From positions 1,743,026 to 1,807,025 of the forward strand of contig CM040444.1 of assembly GCA_022749755.1 (NCBI GenBank): DNA of 64,000 nucleotides. The letters are read 5' to 3'. The position numbers and the translations under genes are program-made. The notes beneath the pieces were generated by a model. The model did no database searches. It was not told the origin of the DNA and worked only from the letters and a program-made list of their open reading frames with translations. The number at the start of each line of letters is the position of its first letter. Position 1 is the first letter of the stretch. This document shows positions 23,711 to 36,801 of this stretch, piece after piece. This DNA is from Azadirachta indica. Lineage: Eukaryota > Streptophyta > Magnoliopsida > Sapindales > Meliaceae.

Positions 23711-24297
23711 AATTTTGAATTGGATTTAATCATAACCTAACCCAAATTTTTTAAAGAAAAAATAAAATATTTGTTTATATAAAAGTTTAAATTCGGATCT
23801 TAATTTTTAAGATTTAAAGTAAACTAAACTAATTGCACATTAAAAAATACATTATATTAAATTGATAATTAAATAACTACCAATCTCAAAAAATCAAACA
23901 AATAATTAAAATAAAATGATTCAATAAAAAATAATTTTAAATTAAAAAATTTTTAAAAATTAAAATTATAATATAATAAATTTAGGATAATATTATACTA
24001 TCCTTAGAATATTTTGACATTATTTAACTCGCACTTAAAGTTTTGATTATATTCAACGCTATCCTAAATTTTTAGTAATGTAGTTAAATTTAACTGTAAA
24101 CAAGGTATAATAATCTCTTTAGAAAAGAAATAATTTTTAATTATGCTAGAATTTTTTATAATATCTAATTTGCGTTCAATGTTTTTAAATATTATTTAGC
24201 GCAATTCTAAACTGCTTGTCTTAATTTTAACAACTAACTATTGTAGACTAAGTACTATTTTATCTCTGTAATTTACAAATTTAAGAAAAAGGTAAAA
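23711..24297. repeat. AT-rich spacer and third, diverged copy of the 435-bp block
   Basis: 23711-23980 is AT-rich without signal. About 23985-24290 is the most diverged copy of the block at 17651-18089, recognised by the ttttaacaactaactattg segment. Confidence 0.6.
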
Positions 24298-24700
24298 GGA
24301 TTTTTCCATCAAATCCCTAACATATATGCAGCTAAAACTAATAAAAGAAAAGAACAAGAGTCCAAACTTTTTCCCTTCCATGGTGAGCTTCAATAGGAGG
24401 GAGAGTGTATTCAGCGAATAGAAAGAAATGACAAGAGAAAAAAAAAAAAAAAAAAAGAAAGATAATCCCAGATATGATTTTCTTTTCATTTATGTTGAAT
24501 TTAAAAATTGGATATTGTGATGTTTTACATAAGTCTTTTACCGTCAATGGTAAGCTTCAATAAGAGAGAGCGAGAGTATCCAATTAGTGGATGGAAAAAG
24601 GAAGAGAGAAAGAAAAGGGGTCAGAAAGAACTTTTGTATTTGTCTTTTCAACTGCAATATCATTTTTTTAATTTAAATGATAACAACAATGATTTATTAC
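24298..24700. repeat. Purine-rich conserved stretch next to relict TIR exon 2
   Basis: Second copy of 20105-20498, ending at the splice-donor side of the relict TIR exon at 24701. It contains a poly-A run at about 24437-24456. Confidence 0.65.
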
Positions 24701-25012
24701 CAATCCTTCAATTCCTGTTTAGAGATATTGGTAGCTTCTCTAGGAGCTTCTCTCCACTTTTTGACTTTTTTTAATATTCTCTCTAAACATTTCATGTTTA
24801 GTAAAAGTTTTTATAAAAGCACGAGCTTGCCTCACGAGTTTGCTTTCTTATTGCAATGGATTGCACATTATAAAAAATTAAAAAAATAATTTGATCACTT
24901 CTAGTATTACATTTAATAATCTTAACAAGTTTATTAAAACACTAATAAAAACGAATATATGTTTTTAAGAAAATAATAATTAAAAACTTTATTTCTTCAA
25001 TTGCTTTGAAAA
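24701..25012 (-). pseudogene. Relict TIR exon 2, 3' part only
   Basis: Homologous to the C-terminal two thirds of the TNL1 TIR exon, from the splice-donor end (24701) back to the segment equivalent to FKAIEES at about 25010, where similarity stops. It carries many base changes, stops and indels. It differs from relict exon 1 in lacking the hAT insertion, so it serves as an empty-site control for that element. Confidence 0.8.
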
Positions 25013-25861
25013 ATAAATTTTAATTAAAATTTTTATAAATTTAACCTTTACCTTTTATTTTTTAAGTTTTTTTTCTTTAATATGAATCTGATAATTATTT
25101 TATTGACATAACGTTTAAATTATCTGAAAAATGGTTCAACAATTTTAAAATTTTTTTTTATAATAGTTCTACTAATAATAAAATATTCATGAAAAATAGA
25201 AGAAGAAATCATAAAATATAATATAACTTGGATGTCTTGAATAGGTTTAACTTTAAATTTTTTAATTGAAAAACAAATAGCAGGAACGAAGATTCACTGA
25301 ATATGTTTCCACCTTTTCATTTATACATGTTTTAGATTGTTTTTATTTTATATTAATTTTTCATCGAACAAATAGAGATGCATAGAATTATTTTGGAAAA
25401 ATACCGTTTTCCCCCCCCCCTTAATTTGTGGAGAATTTTACAACTTACCTCCCAATGTTCTCAAACTACCACTAACCTCTTACCATTAAAATTTAACAGT
25501 TAACTATTAAAATTTATTGTTATTTTACATATCTACCCTTACCAAATTTAGAAGATTTGTCGTGTTATGATAACGCGGAGAAATTGCATTATTTTTGTTT
25601 TTAATTTACAACTATGACAAATTAAAACAAATTTAGTAAAGCTTATCTAAAACACACTAATAAACAACAACGATGGTGATGTGCAGATTGTTATTAATTG
25701 AAGTCAGAGTCAATTTTATTAATGAAAATAAATGTAATGTTTTTATTAGAGAAGTTTTAGTAGCGACGATGACAAAGATAATAAATTTAGTAATTTAGTA
25801 ATTTCTTTTATAATAATATTACTAATAATAAAATATATTCTTGAAAGATGGAAGAAGAAAT
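25013..25861. repeat. Degenerate TNL flank blocks
   Basis: Contains the caggaacgaagattcac block (about 25255-25540), a further diverged copy of the TNL upstream flank at about 25557-25760, and a duplicated actaataataaaatat segment at about 25170 and 25820. No gene supported. Confidence 0.55.
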
Positions 25862-27775
25862 TGTTAACCTTAAAGCTCTTAAGTCATTGTTTTGATGATA
25901 ACAAATATTAATATTAATTATTAATTTATTCTTCTTATAGCATTTGTTATGATATTTTTAGGATGAAGAATTGAAATATAATTATAAAAATTGAAAGGAT
26001 AATCAAAATCAAGGCATTTAAGAAAAACATGAAACAATCTCTTGAGAAAATAGAAAAGAAATTAACTGAAGAATTATGTCACGAGTTATGAAATTTCCTT
26101 AGTATATTGTTCAATTATGCTTGTGTGTGTTTATGATTTTGGTAATTATGTAAGCTCAATTGCTTTATGCATAAATGTTTCCAAAAATTTGTTTGTTAAG
26201 TTTTTATTGCATAATTTTCACAGTATTGTTAATTAACTTGCAAATCTAGGCATGTGAAAAACATTTCTCTTCTTGGGCTAGAGTTTTTCAGGGACTAAAA
26301 TGAAAAACTTTAAAACCTTGACAACAGACCAAAATGAAATTCTTTTGAAACATGAAAATTGTAAACTTTTGAAACCTGGAAACTGAACCAAAATGAAGGA
26401 TTTTAAAACATAAAAGGGACTAAATTGCAAATTTCTTAATCCTTCCGAAAAGCTGGATCTCTTTGTATGTGGTTTAGGCCAACTGATCCATCAAATTCAG
26501 TTAATTGAAAATGACCACCCAGTCAATGGAATTTCTATAAGTTTAATTTTTTTAAAAATAAGTCTCTAACAACTAGTTTTTATACCTAATATAAATAGGA
26601 GGCATTTCACACTTTGTGGAATGATTTAAAACAATTTTCCCAAATGATAAGGGCCTACAAACATTATTTGGGTCTCAAAATTATTCATGGAGCTTACAAA
26701 TTACAACAACCTTCTTCTAAACAGCTTACCTTTTTATTTTTAATATTTGTTGGAGAAATCCTTGAAAGAGTAAATTTCTTTACTCAACTTAAAAAATCAC
26801 GAAAGAAAAGTGTTATTTTTTGTTGTTGAAAATTTAATGATTTGGTAAGAAATCACTTGTACAGAGAATTAAACAATTTGATTAGAAATAATTTATGAGA
26901 TTTAAGAGGTGCTCAGAAATAATCTTGGTTGCCATTGTTAATTAGTCTTGGCTTATCACCTCAAACTTGGAGCTAAAGTTGGGCAAAATTGGGTTAAGTT
27001 TAGTTTTTCAAAAAAAAAATTGAACCGAACTAAAATAGACTTCAATTTTTGAGATTCAAATCGAACTATGGATCCGATCCAAACTAATTTAGTTTGTTTT
27101 AGTTTAGTTCCACAATTCGACTCCATCCTCGTTTAGGTTTTAGTTTAATTTTTTAAGAAATATTTTTACATAAGTCCCTAATATTTACAAAAATTATAAA
27201 TAGGAAAAAATTTAAAAAAATCTTTTTTCATGTGAATTTATGTAAAATTGTATAAAATTTTTTCTTATTTATGATTTTTACAAATTTTAGAGACTTATAT
27301 GAAAATATTATTCTCTTTTTAATTTCAAGTTTAGTCCCCATAAGTTTACAATTTTGGTATGCTTTTTAAGCGATTGATTTTTAAAAATAAGTGAATAAAA
27401 TAAAAATTGTTATGATAATCGATTTGAACCAAATTGAATAATTTAGTTTAGTTTAGTTGTGCTTTTTTGCCAAGCCTACTTGGAGCTTAGAGGTATGGTT
27501 ATAGATCTAAGATTTGCCAAACCATATAAAAATTTAGTATTATTTTTCTCTACTCTTTCACTCATTGGATTTATGTGTTTATTATTGTTATACAAATTGC
27601 TTTCATACGTTTGAGGCTTATTCTATCGTATTCATATATGATGATTGGAATTGCATATTGAATTTGAAATATTGTATTTTAGAGGATTTAAATTACTTGG
27701 CGTTGATTGTTGGATTGCATAGAAGTTTTTGAAATTCAGTACATCCCTAACTTAGGTTGCCTAGTTACAATTTTA
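25862..27775 (+). mobile_element. Probable solo LTR of a SIRE-like copia element, with a nested insertion
   Basis: It begins TGTTAACC followed by cattgttttgatgataacaa, a sequence type familiar at the start of SIRE/Maximus-like copia LTRs, and has a TATA-like tataaatagg region at about 26590. The flanks align to uninterrupted paralogous sequence at about 25166-25300, so an insert is certain. The flanking bases gaaat (25857-25861) and taaat (27776-27780) could be an imperfect 5-bp duplication. No internal coding region or second LTR is present. About 1.4 kb remains when the nested element is removed. The right boundary is approximate. Confidence 0.5.
26974..27478. mobile_element. Non-autonomous hAT-type MITE, 505 bp, nested
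   Basis: Perfect 8-bp target duplication cttggagc at 26966-26973 and 27479-27486. The termini are taaagttgggcaaaa and, inverted, taggcttggcaaaa, which are matching imperfect inverted repeats of hAT type. It contains repeated gaaccgaac/aatttagttt motifs in opposite orientation near its two ends. It encodes no protein and lies inside the probable solo LTR. Confidence 0.85.
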
Positions 27776-28730
27776 TAAATGACATAATATAATATAGGTT
27801 AGGTATCTTGGCTAGGTTTAGTATTAAATTTTTTAATTTTAAGAAACAAATACCAGGAACGAAGATTGACAAAAGATAGTTCCACATTTTCATTTGTATA
27901 TATTTTACATCATTTTCATTTTATATTATTTTTTCATATTTTAAATCTTTTTTGTTTTATATTAATTTGTCATTTGATAAATGTAGATGCATAGAATTAT
28001 TTTAGCAAAATACTATTTTCCCCTTGATTTATAGCAAATTTACCACTTACTTTCTAATATTCTAAAATTACCGCTGACTCCTCACTGTCAAAATTAAGCA
28101 TTTAACTGTTAGTATTTTTCTTTCTATGTAAACTTTTAAGAAACAAAGTATTTGTTCTTACGGAGGTTTGAATCCTGGACCTTAACTGTGAAAATTCAAA
28201 TTCTAACCATTAAACTAAGATAATTATACATATAAATTATATACACAATCTTTTATTAGATAATTTTATTGTCATTATTGTTTTAAGTTTTTGAAATCAT
28301 TGTTTATTTAATCATTTATATAATGTATATAATATATAACATGGTGTACATGTAATTAACTAATGATTTACTTAGTTTAGTAGTCAAAAATTGAATTTTT
28401 GAGTTTAAGCTCCAAGGTTCAAACTGTTATATCTACATTTGCCATTTTTTTCCATAAAAATAATAAAGTTGAGCAGGGCTATAGTTTAGGCCTAATACAA
28501 AATTAAATTTGTAGGAAAAATATGTGAAATGACAGAAAACACTAATAGTTAACAGCAAAATTGTGATTGAAGGGAGGTTAATGGTACTTTTAGAACATCG
28601 GGGTGATAAGTGGTAAAACTATCATAAAAATTTTGACAATAGAGAGGCTATGATAGTTTTAGAACATTAGAGTGATAAATAGTAAAATTGCCGTAAATCA
28701 GGTGGGAAAGTGGTATTTTCAGATTATTTT
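27776..28730. repeat. Degenerate flank, counterpart of 57800-58715
   Basis: The first part repeats the caggaacgaagattgac block. The later part (about 28500-28715, with ggtgataagtggtaaa segments) matches about 58560-58705 in the TNL2 unit. No gene is supported. Confidence 0.6.
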
Positions 28731-29089
28731 GTAAGGGAAACTACAATTTTCCCCTTATTAGATTGAATATTATAACATTTTCCTTCTATTAGATTAAAAA
28801 ACACCAAAGTCCCTCTGCTGTCACTTTTTTCTGTTAATTTTTTTTTTACAATTTCAAGTTTAGCCTTATTCGAATTTTAGACCATTTAAATTAAATTGAA
28901 TGTTCTAAAATTTGAATTAGACCATTTAAATTTGAATGGTCTATAATTCAGTTAATTAAAAAGGGTAAATTTGAAATTATAAAAAAAATAATAGAAAAAA
29001 GTGACGACAAGAGGCTTTGATATTTTTTAATCTAATAAGAAGAAAATGTTATAATATTCAATCTAACAAGGGAGAAGTTATAGTTTCTC
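28731..29089. mobile_element. 359-bp MITE with terminal inverted repeats of about 150 bp
   Basis: The left arm (from gtaagggaaactac) and the inverted right arm (from gagaaactataac) match over about 150 bp, so the transcript would fold into a long hairpin. The 7-bp sequence ttatttt flanks it (28724-28730, 29090-29096; possibly 8 bp). The TNL2 unit has the uninterrupted target, aattatttttatact, near 58710, which is an empty site. No coding capacity. Superfamily is uncertain (hAT or Mutator type from target length). Confidence 0.85.
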
Positions 29090-29757
29090 TTATTTTTATA
29101 CTGCATAAAAAATATTTTATCTAATGAATGAGTTTCTTTTAAAGTTTCTTAATATGTAAATATCTTAATGAAAAAAATAGTCTAGTCACAAAGAAATAGT
29201 CTCTTCCTTTTCTTTTCCATCCAAGAATGAGTGACGATGGAGTTCCTCTCCCCTATTCTCTCTACTATTTGCCTCAAATACTCTCCTCTCCTCATTTTAC
29301 TCTACTATCAACTGCTTATTGGAGGGTTTCTCATGTGTTCTCTAAATACTGAAGTTGCATATTTGTCACCCAAAGGCCAAAGTGAAATTTCACATATTTC
29401 GAGATAATATCTGGAGAATCAAGTAGATGAGATCCCTAACGACATGCACGATAGTAGATCTACCTCTTCTCTTAGTAGATAACAGGTGTTCTTACCATAT
29501 TAGAACCAGATCTTCCTCGGCCCTTTTAGAGAGTCTTGATAATCTTTTAGAATATTTCTCCGTGAGTGACTTGAAGCTCCTATTGGCTTCTTTGCGAGCT
29601 CTCTTAGTGGCTCTTTTACTAGCTCTCATTCATCCTTTGCCATATGTCCTTGTTAGATACATAACATACCTCCTATATCATAAGAAGTGAGAGTCGTTTC
29701 TTTTACACCCCTCTTCTCTTTGACGAAAACGCCCTTGATTATTCTTAATTTACCATA
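29090..29757. repeat. Distal TNL flank, counterpart of 58720-59990
   Basis: Clearly related to 59520-59990 (landmarks agaatgagtgacgatgg... and cctctcccctattctct). It joins the near-identical block B at about 29758. An 87-codon frame at 29427-29690 is not supported by any domain and is not intact in the paralogue. Confidence 0.65.
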
Positions 29758-30023
29758 ACCGCTCTTTCTTGAAATGGGCCTCCACCGTTTAGACTTGGAG
29801 AATTTTCTCCAAAATAGTAGGGTTCTCCAAAATAACTCGACTTACCTACCCTTTATTTTCTCAATAGCCAAACAAAATAAATACATGTCCATATATTTTT
29901 ATCCTTTTCCAACCTACCACGTGGAATTTAACCAGGAAAACACAACCTTTTTCTCAATATTTTTTGTCTCCCATTTTTCAGAAAAACAAACAGGCAACTC
30001 AAAAGCTTTTAACCTTCTTTCCG

Positions 30024-30045
30024 TCTCTCTCTCTCTCTCTCTCTC
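30024..30045. repeat. (TC)n microsatellite, copy B
   Basis: Counterpart of the tract at 267-288, with no visible length difference. Equal length at a fast-mutating tract fits a very recent duplication or a duplicated assembly. Confidence 0.9.
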
Positions 30046-30169
30046 CCTTCTATTTACTGGGTTCGTTATTTCTTGCATTCTTATTTTCTCAATATTAATT
30101 CAAAAAACAACAGAGAAAAAAATTAGAAATATTTTCGTGCACTTTTTAAAAAGTATTAAAATAAGTTAA

Positions 30170-31634
30170 ATAATTCAAATATTAATTAATAAGATCGAAA
30201 TAATAAACGTAAATCAAATAAAAATAAAATAAATTACAAGAATCGTAAATTTATCTTGTTAAGTTATCCCAAACCCAAAAGTTTAAACTTAAAAAGTAAG
30301 GATTTAAATAATAATATTTATCATGTCCTTAGATAGAAATCCAATTATTTTTTAATGAGTTTTGTCAAATGGACCTAAGTAATATATTTTTTAAAATTAT
30401 TTATTTATGTTTTATTTTTAATTTATAATAGGATGATTTTATGGTGTTAGGTTTGTTCATGTAGGCATACTGCCGAACCGCATATGATTATTTTGTGCTT
30501 TATATGTTTGTTGATTTGCTTATCACAAAGATTCATTCTTGAATTCTTGATTTAGCGTTATGTCAAAGCCATCTTTGAAGATTAAATCTCATCAGAAATT
30601 GAGCTGTTAATTCCCTTTCAAGATGGTGAAGACACTTTCGTGAACTTTAATTTGTCTGGAAATGATATCTTAAAGACAATCTTTATTTGAGTGTCAAGTA
30701 ACAAAAGAAAGTCATTCATTTGAATCTTATCAAGAAAATCTTCTGGTTGTTTTCATGTACACTTTTTCTTACAAGTGACTTTGGAATAATGTCGTCCGTT
30801 TACGGCTTCGTTTTAAATTATCATTTAACAAAAGAAAGCCATTCCTTCGAACTTTGTCGTGAAAACCTCCCAATTGTATTCATATATACAATTTTTTGTA
30901 AGTAATCGAAACAGAAAGTCAGTTCTTTTAGTATACCTTTTGAAAGAAGAACTATGAAAATCATGTTCCTCTTAAGTAAGTTTGATCTCACTGAATTTTA
31001 CGTGTAAGGTTTTTAATAAGGCAGTATTGGGCACAAAATAAATAACAATTGAAGGTAGTGAAATATAAGGGAGAGTATTGTGATTAAGAGTGTATTGCAC
31101 TTTTAATGGTATTCGAGTTAGTGGTTTTTATTCATTGGTTTCGTTGATGGCTTTCTCACATTCAAGAATTTCACCTCGCATTGTCTTCCTATGAAACAAA
31201 TATCATACAAGTGTTGTACTGCTAGGAGTGTGAGAGCCACTAGCTGAGTTTTGATTGTTCGTATGCATTGGCACGTATACCATTAAACTCGTAATTTTTA
31301 AATTAATTGTCTTCTCAAGACTTTGCTACCTTAAAAATGGATGTCTTCTTACCTCCTTTTTTTAATATAGAACTTAAAATATGTTACGTAAAAGAAATGA
31401 AATTTCACGTAAGATTTGAAATTTAATATAAATGTCAAAAATTTTAAATCTTAAAATATTAATACAACAAATGAAACAAATAATGTAAAATTTGATAATA
31501 AAAAAAGTGTATATAGCAATATATTGATGTGTAGTAGTCAATCTCTATATTTCCATGATAAATTTGTACATGAGAGCTTTCAAAAGTATCAGTTGCGGTC
31601 TGCATAGCCAACAAAATATGGTTAGAATTAAATT
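30170..31634. other. AT-rich non-coding flank, copy B
   Basis: Counterpart of 413-1877. The portion from about 30897 has a diverged relative at 60000-61110. No gene supported; the short 30720-30905 frame differs between copies through a single-base indel. Confidence 0.6.
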
Positions 31635-32431
31635 GGGAGATTTTAGGCTAATATTTTATTATCCCTTTATATTTTTTTTAATATCTCATAATCTCTCTGA
31701 ATTTTGATTTTTCTTTTCAGTAATTTAAATATTTTTCTGTTTTTATCATTTAAAATTGATCCAATGATTTGAATTAAATCGGTGGTTTGAATTGATTTTT
31801 TAAAACGATTTTGCTATTCAACAATTTAAATATTTTTAAAATTACAAAATAAATAATGTGATAAAGTATTTGAACCTAAGACCCAATGGAAACAAGCTAA
31901 TGCCTTAACACTACACTAAATGTATTCTATTAACAAATTGTCCAATGTTGAATAAATAACCCTTTCAAACATATATATAATAAATAACCTTAATAATAAA
32001 CTTTCTTTTTATTGTAAAAATTTATTTAAAAATAATTTTATAAGCATTAAAATAAATTTTAATTTTAAAAAAATATTTTAGTTATAAAAATTTGTACATT
32101 AATAAAAGTAATTTTAATTTTTAATAGAATTTTTTATTTTTAAAAGAAGTTTTTATTAATGATTGGATTAAATATCATCAAAAGTCATTTGGTCGAGTGG
32201 TATGATAGTTGGTGTGTTTTATGGTTAACTTTTAAATCCTCACAATTATAGTTCATTTTGCAATTTGAAAAAAAAAATGGGTTCAATTGATTCATCTAGT
32301 TCAACGGTTTAAATTTTTGAAAGGTAAAATTGAAAAAAATTTATATGTTAGAGAATGATGTGATATTAGAGAAATTTTAAGAGGATAATGAGATATTAAG
32401 CTTAAGATTAGGGAAAATTAAATATTTTGCC
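31635..32431. mobile_element. Non-autonomous Mutator-like insertion (copy B), 797 bp
   Basis: Same insertion as 1878-2672, with the same 10-bp target duplication gaattaaatt at 31625-31634 and 32432-32441 and the same inverted subterminal sequences. The empty site is at 61111-61120. No open frame is supported. Confidence 0.75.
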
Positions 32432-35046
32432 GAATTAAATTTGATTGTGAATGATTAAAGTTGTGAAAGTTTATAATAAAATTTTTAAGTTTTCTTATAA
32501 TTCTTTTGTTAAATTGGTTAGTTTGATTTGTGAGATTCTAAAGGAACCTTATTCACAGGTGCAGACTTATTTGTTGGAACCAAGTTTAAGTTTGGGTGAT
32601 TGAGTATCGGAAACTGAAAAAATATAAGGATTAAAAAAAAGAGAGGAACGAAATAAAAATTAAAGAAAAGAAAATTATTTTTTAATATTTTAATTGATTT
32701 GATAGTACAATTACAAATTTTTGTGTGAGGTAGAGAAAAAGACTTACATATTTTTTAAAGTTTGGTTTATAGGACTTAATAGTCTCAGTAGTTTAAAAAT
32801 ATCAATTGAGATGTCTTTTATTATAAAATAATATTATACCCTTATATAATAATAATTATTTGCCAAAATTAACTATTAAACCTTTGATAAAATACAATAT
32901 ATTTATCAAAATTATACTAATAAATAAATAATATTATTTTTTATAGAATATAAATAATATAGTATTTATTAATATTATTATTAATAATATTAATATATTT
33001 ATCTAAATATTATATTGTAAATTTCATAATAAATAAATTAACATTTATACATTTTTTTTGTAATTTATAATAAGTAATTAATATTGTATTATAAATATAT
33101 TTGTGAACTAAATAAATTTATAATTTAGTTATAATATATTAATAAAAACATTTTTCTCAACATACTAAAAAATAAATAGTTATCATTATTATTATACATA
33201 ATTTTAGTTAACTTAAATAGGGGTATAATCGTTAACTTAAATAGGGGTATAATCATTGTTTCATAAGAATCAATCTAACCGGCAAATTATCAAGTAATAT
33301 AAGTACATACCACATTTATTACAAATAAAATTCTCTTTTAAATTTTTTAATCAAAATTATATTAAACTATTAAATAAGAATATAAAAGTATTTTTCATTC
33401 TATTGACATAACACAAAATTTAATTCATAAATTATAATTTTTATTATTTTTGTTTTGTTTAAAATTTTTCTTTTTCTTTCTAGTGTTCTATAAATGCTCT
33501 TAAACCATTTTTTTCTCATAAACTTATTGTTAATATTTTATTTTGGATAAAAAATTTAGTGCTTTTTCCAAAAGTCAGCAAAATGTATAGAAATATTTAA
33601 ATAAGTTTGAATAAATCTAAATAAATATTTTGTGATAAAAAAGAGAATAATAAATTATAATATATAAATTAAATTTATTAATGTGTCAATAAAAATAATA
33701 TAAATCTTATTATATATTCTTTAAAAAAATTTATGCTCAAAATACATTAAATTATTATCAAGAAAATAAAAAAAGAAATGTTAGAGAGTATTTTAGTATG
33801 TAATTCATCAAAATCTATGTTTAGCATTTTAATTAAATAAATAATTTTTTATTTCTAAAGTTTTTCAAAATAATAAAATAAAATAGTATCTCTAGTTTAA
33901 TATTTTAGTTCATGACATATTATAAATAATTACAAGGGGACTAAATTTTGAATAGTAAGAAAATTATATTCTATTATGTTATCTTGATTACATTTAGAAA
34001 TTAAAATCATAATATCCTGAAAAAATTGACGAAAGTCAAGCATAGGAATTTCTTCCTTTTTTTTTCAAAAGTAATATTTACTCCTGCCCTAAAAATTAGA
34101 GTTGTATTTACCCTTTTTCTAAACTTGGGGTATATTACATAATTAAAAAAATTCTATTTTTTTTTATAAATTCTTTTAAGGTAGTGTGTGTATACATATG
34201 TAACAGTTAACAAAAATTATTTTTTATTTATTATTATTTAATATATACTTTTTGGTAATTAGCATTATTACAACATCTTAAAAATAAAATGTATCAAACA
34301 GACAAAACTATTTTTAAAAAGGGCAGCACTTTCAAAAATAAAATTTATTAAATACTAAATTAATTTTCTTTAAAATTAATTATTTTCAAATTATAGTAAA
34401 AATAAATTATTTTAAAATGTAAAACAATCCCAAATTGGTCTAATAGACAAATACACTTAATTAACAGGAATATTTTTTAGAGAAAAAAATATGAAAAATT
34501 TTATCCCAAAGGAATAAAAGTTCAAGAAGGTAAATAATGTTTTAGTTTAATACAGTCAGGTTACATAATTTTCAGAAAATCTGCCTGCTTAAATATAGTT
34601 ATTAACATTCTTTAAAAACGATAAACATCAACATTAAAAGAATAATTTAAAACATAGCAAAAAATAAATTTATAAGTATATGAATATTTTACAATTTTAT
34701 CAAATAAAATTGTACCAATCAATATTTCAAGGAAAAGGATTTGTCCAATGAAACAAATTAAAAAATTTAAGAAAAAAATTCTAATATGTTGAGTTTTAAA
34801 AATTCAACGCTAAATTATTAAAAATTAAATACAAGTTTATTTTTATAAAAAATTAAATGTCTGTAAATTATAATAAAATACAAATTCATAATTCATTTCT
34901 TTTCGTTCAGATGTTGATAAAAATTCACTATAATGTATTAAATAAGACAAAATTGTATTAATTGGACAAATTCACTGTAATTGTATTAAATAACACTCCC
35001 AAAATAACATTTTACACCCCACCCACAACCCCCGCGCCCCCCGCGC
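32432..35046. other. AT-rich non-coding flank, copy B
   Basis: Counterpart of 2673-5287. Contains the 24-bp tandem pair at about 33207-33257 and the C-rich island at about 35016-35051. No gene supported. Confidence 0.6.
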
Positions 35047-36801
35047 CCTGCACCAAAAGTATGTAGTTTGTACATTTTCTAAAATAAATAAAATCGATAT
35101 TTTTGTATACTTAATTATTTTCAAAGTTAATGTTAATTAATATCAGAAAAATTCTAGTGTATTTATATAATTATAATTTTAATATATATAAGTGTTATAT
35201 ATACAAGATAATTAAAATTATGGATATTAAACCGAAATAGTCTGTAATGAAGTAATTAAAGTTAGACTTTTTAATTAAATATTACTAGTATGATCCATTA
35301 ACATTAAGAATATGATAGTTTTATCTGGGACTATCAATGTAATGACATTATAGTTGAGGTACTTTATATAATATGATTATATAGGATTGGATCAGCTATA
35401 ATTTAAATTTTCATATAAATTTTGCTACTAAATTAGAATTCAAACAATGTCAATAGATGATTCTATATATGTCAATTTTAATCTTAAGTAGTCATAAACT
35501 CTTATTTATTTTATTAAGTCTTTTGAGTTAATTGTTAAGGTTTGTTTTAAAAACAATTTCAATACTTGTATCTTGAAGATTTAATGGAATAAATAGTTGG
35601 GAATATCATATATAGATGTGGAATCCATTCCTTTATATTAGAAGTCAAAAAGATTGTTATCATGAGTATTAATTCTAGAATTGAACAGTCTTAGTGTTTA
35701 ATTTATAACTGATTTATAAATTAATTGTTCATTGGAGAATTAATGGAATTTAAGAATAAAAGTGTAAATAGAGTAGTAAAATAGAAAATTAACCTAACTC
35801 TAATTATGGACCATTTATGAAAAGTTGAACTGTATATAATAATTATATCAATGACTGCTCAAAGTTTTTTTTAAGTAAAATATATTTATAATTTCAAAAG
35901 TTTAATTGCTGATTTTTAGTGGAATAATATTAGAATTAATAAATTAAATTAATTAATTAAAGAGTTTAACTAATTATTTAAATTTATTAGAGTTTGAAAT
36001 TATAGGTCCATAGGGCTCTAATGTCATCTTTTAAATTAGTGCAATAAATAATATAATGGATAAAATTATTACACTAATATTTATATATCCAAAAAATAGT
36101 TTTCTAAAATAAATATTTTAGTTTGAGTTTAATTAATTAATTAGTAAGATATTTTAAAGAAAATATCTTTCATTAATAGCCAAATAATTTAATTTAATAA
36201 ATTAAATGGATAAATTCTCAAAAAGGTATTTATTTTCTTTATCATTTCTTTTAAATATTAATTTTAAATTAATTAGAATATTATTTTTGTTAGAAGTTGT
36301 TTTGCAAATTTAATTAATTAATAAATGTTATTAAATGATTAATTTTATTTTAATTGAAATCATTTAACTTAAAATACTACTTCTATTAGGAGATGTCTTA
36401 TACATTTAATGAATAAATAAATGTTATTAATTAATTAATATGATTCTATTTTACTTGAAATTGTTTTAATTAAATAGATGGAATACAAAAGAAATAGAAA
36501 GTGTAGAAACCTAAAAAAGATAGATAGGAAAAGTGTTTTTTCTTGACATATACTATAGAGAAAAGTCAGTTTCTCCAAGTACCATTGTATTACAAAAATA
36601 AACCTGCCATTCTCTTTACTGCAATTGTTGGAAGATTAATTTGGAAACCATTGGTGAAAGAAAATTTAAAGTAAAAGTAATTAAAAAGCACATCAAGAGG
36701 TACTTTTCTTTTTTAATATTATATTAAAATCGTGTACTTATATAAATTTCGTAATTCTCCTTATTTATTTTTTGCTATTTATTCGGTAAAATTTTTCAAC
36801 A
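35047..36801 (+). repeat. Copia 5' LTR, copy B
   Basis: Aligns with 42308-43918; similarity begins at the gcaccaaaagtatgtag segment, equivalent to gccctaaaagcatataa in the 3' LTR. Its end ...caaca is adjacent to the primer binding site. Confidence 0.85.

Noticed and set aside
29427..29690. 87-codon Leu-rich frame in the distal TNL flank
   Set aside because: The paralogous region at 59740-59990 does not preserve the frame and no domain is seen.
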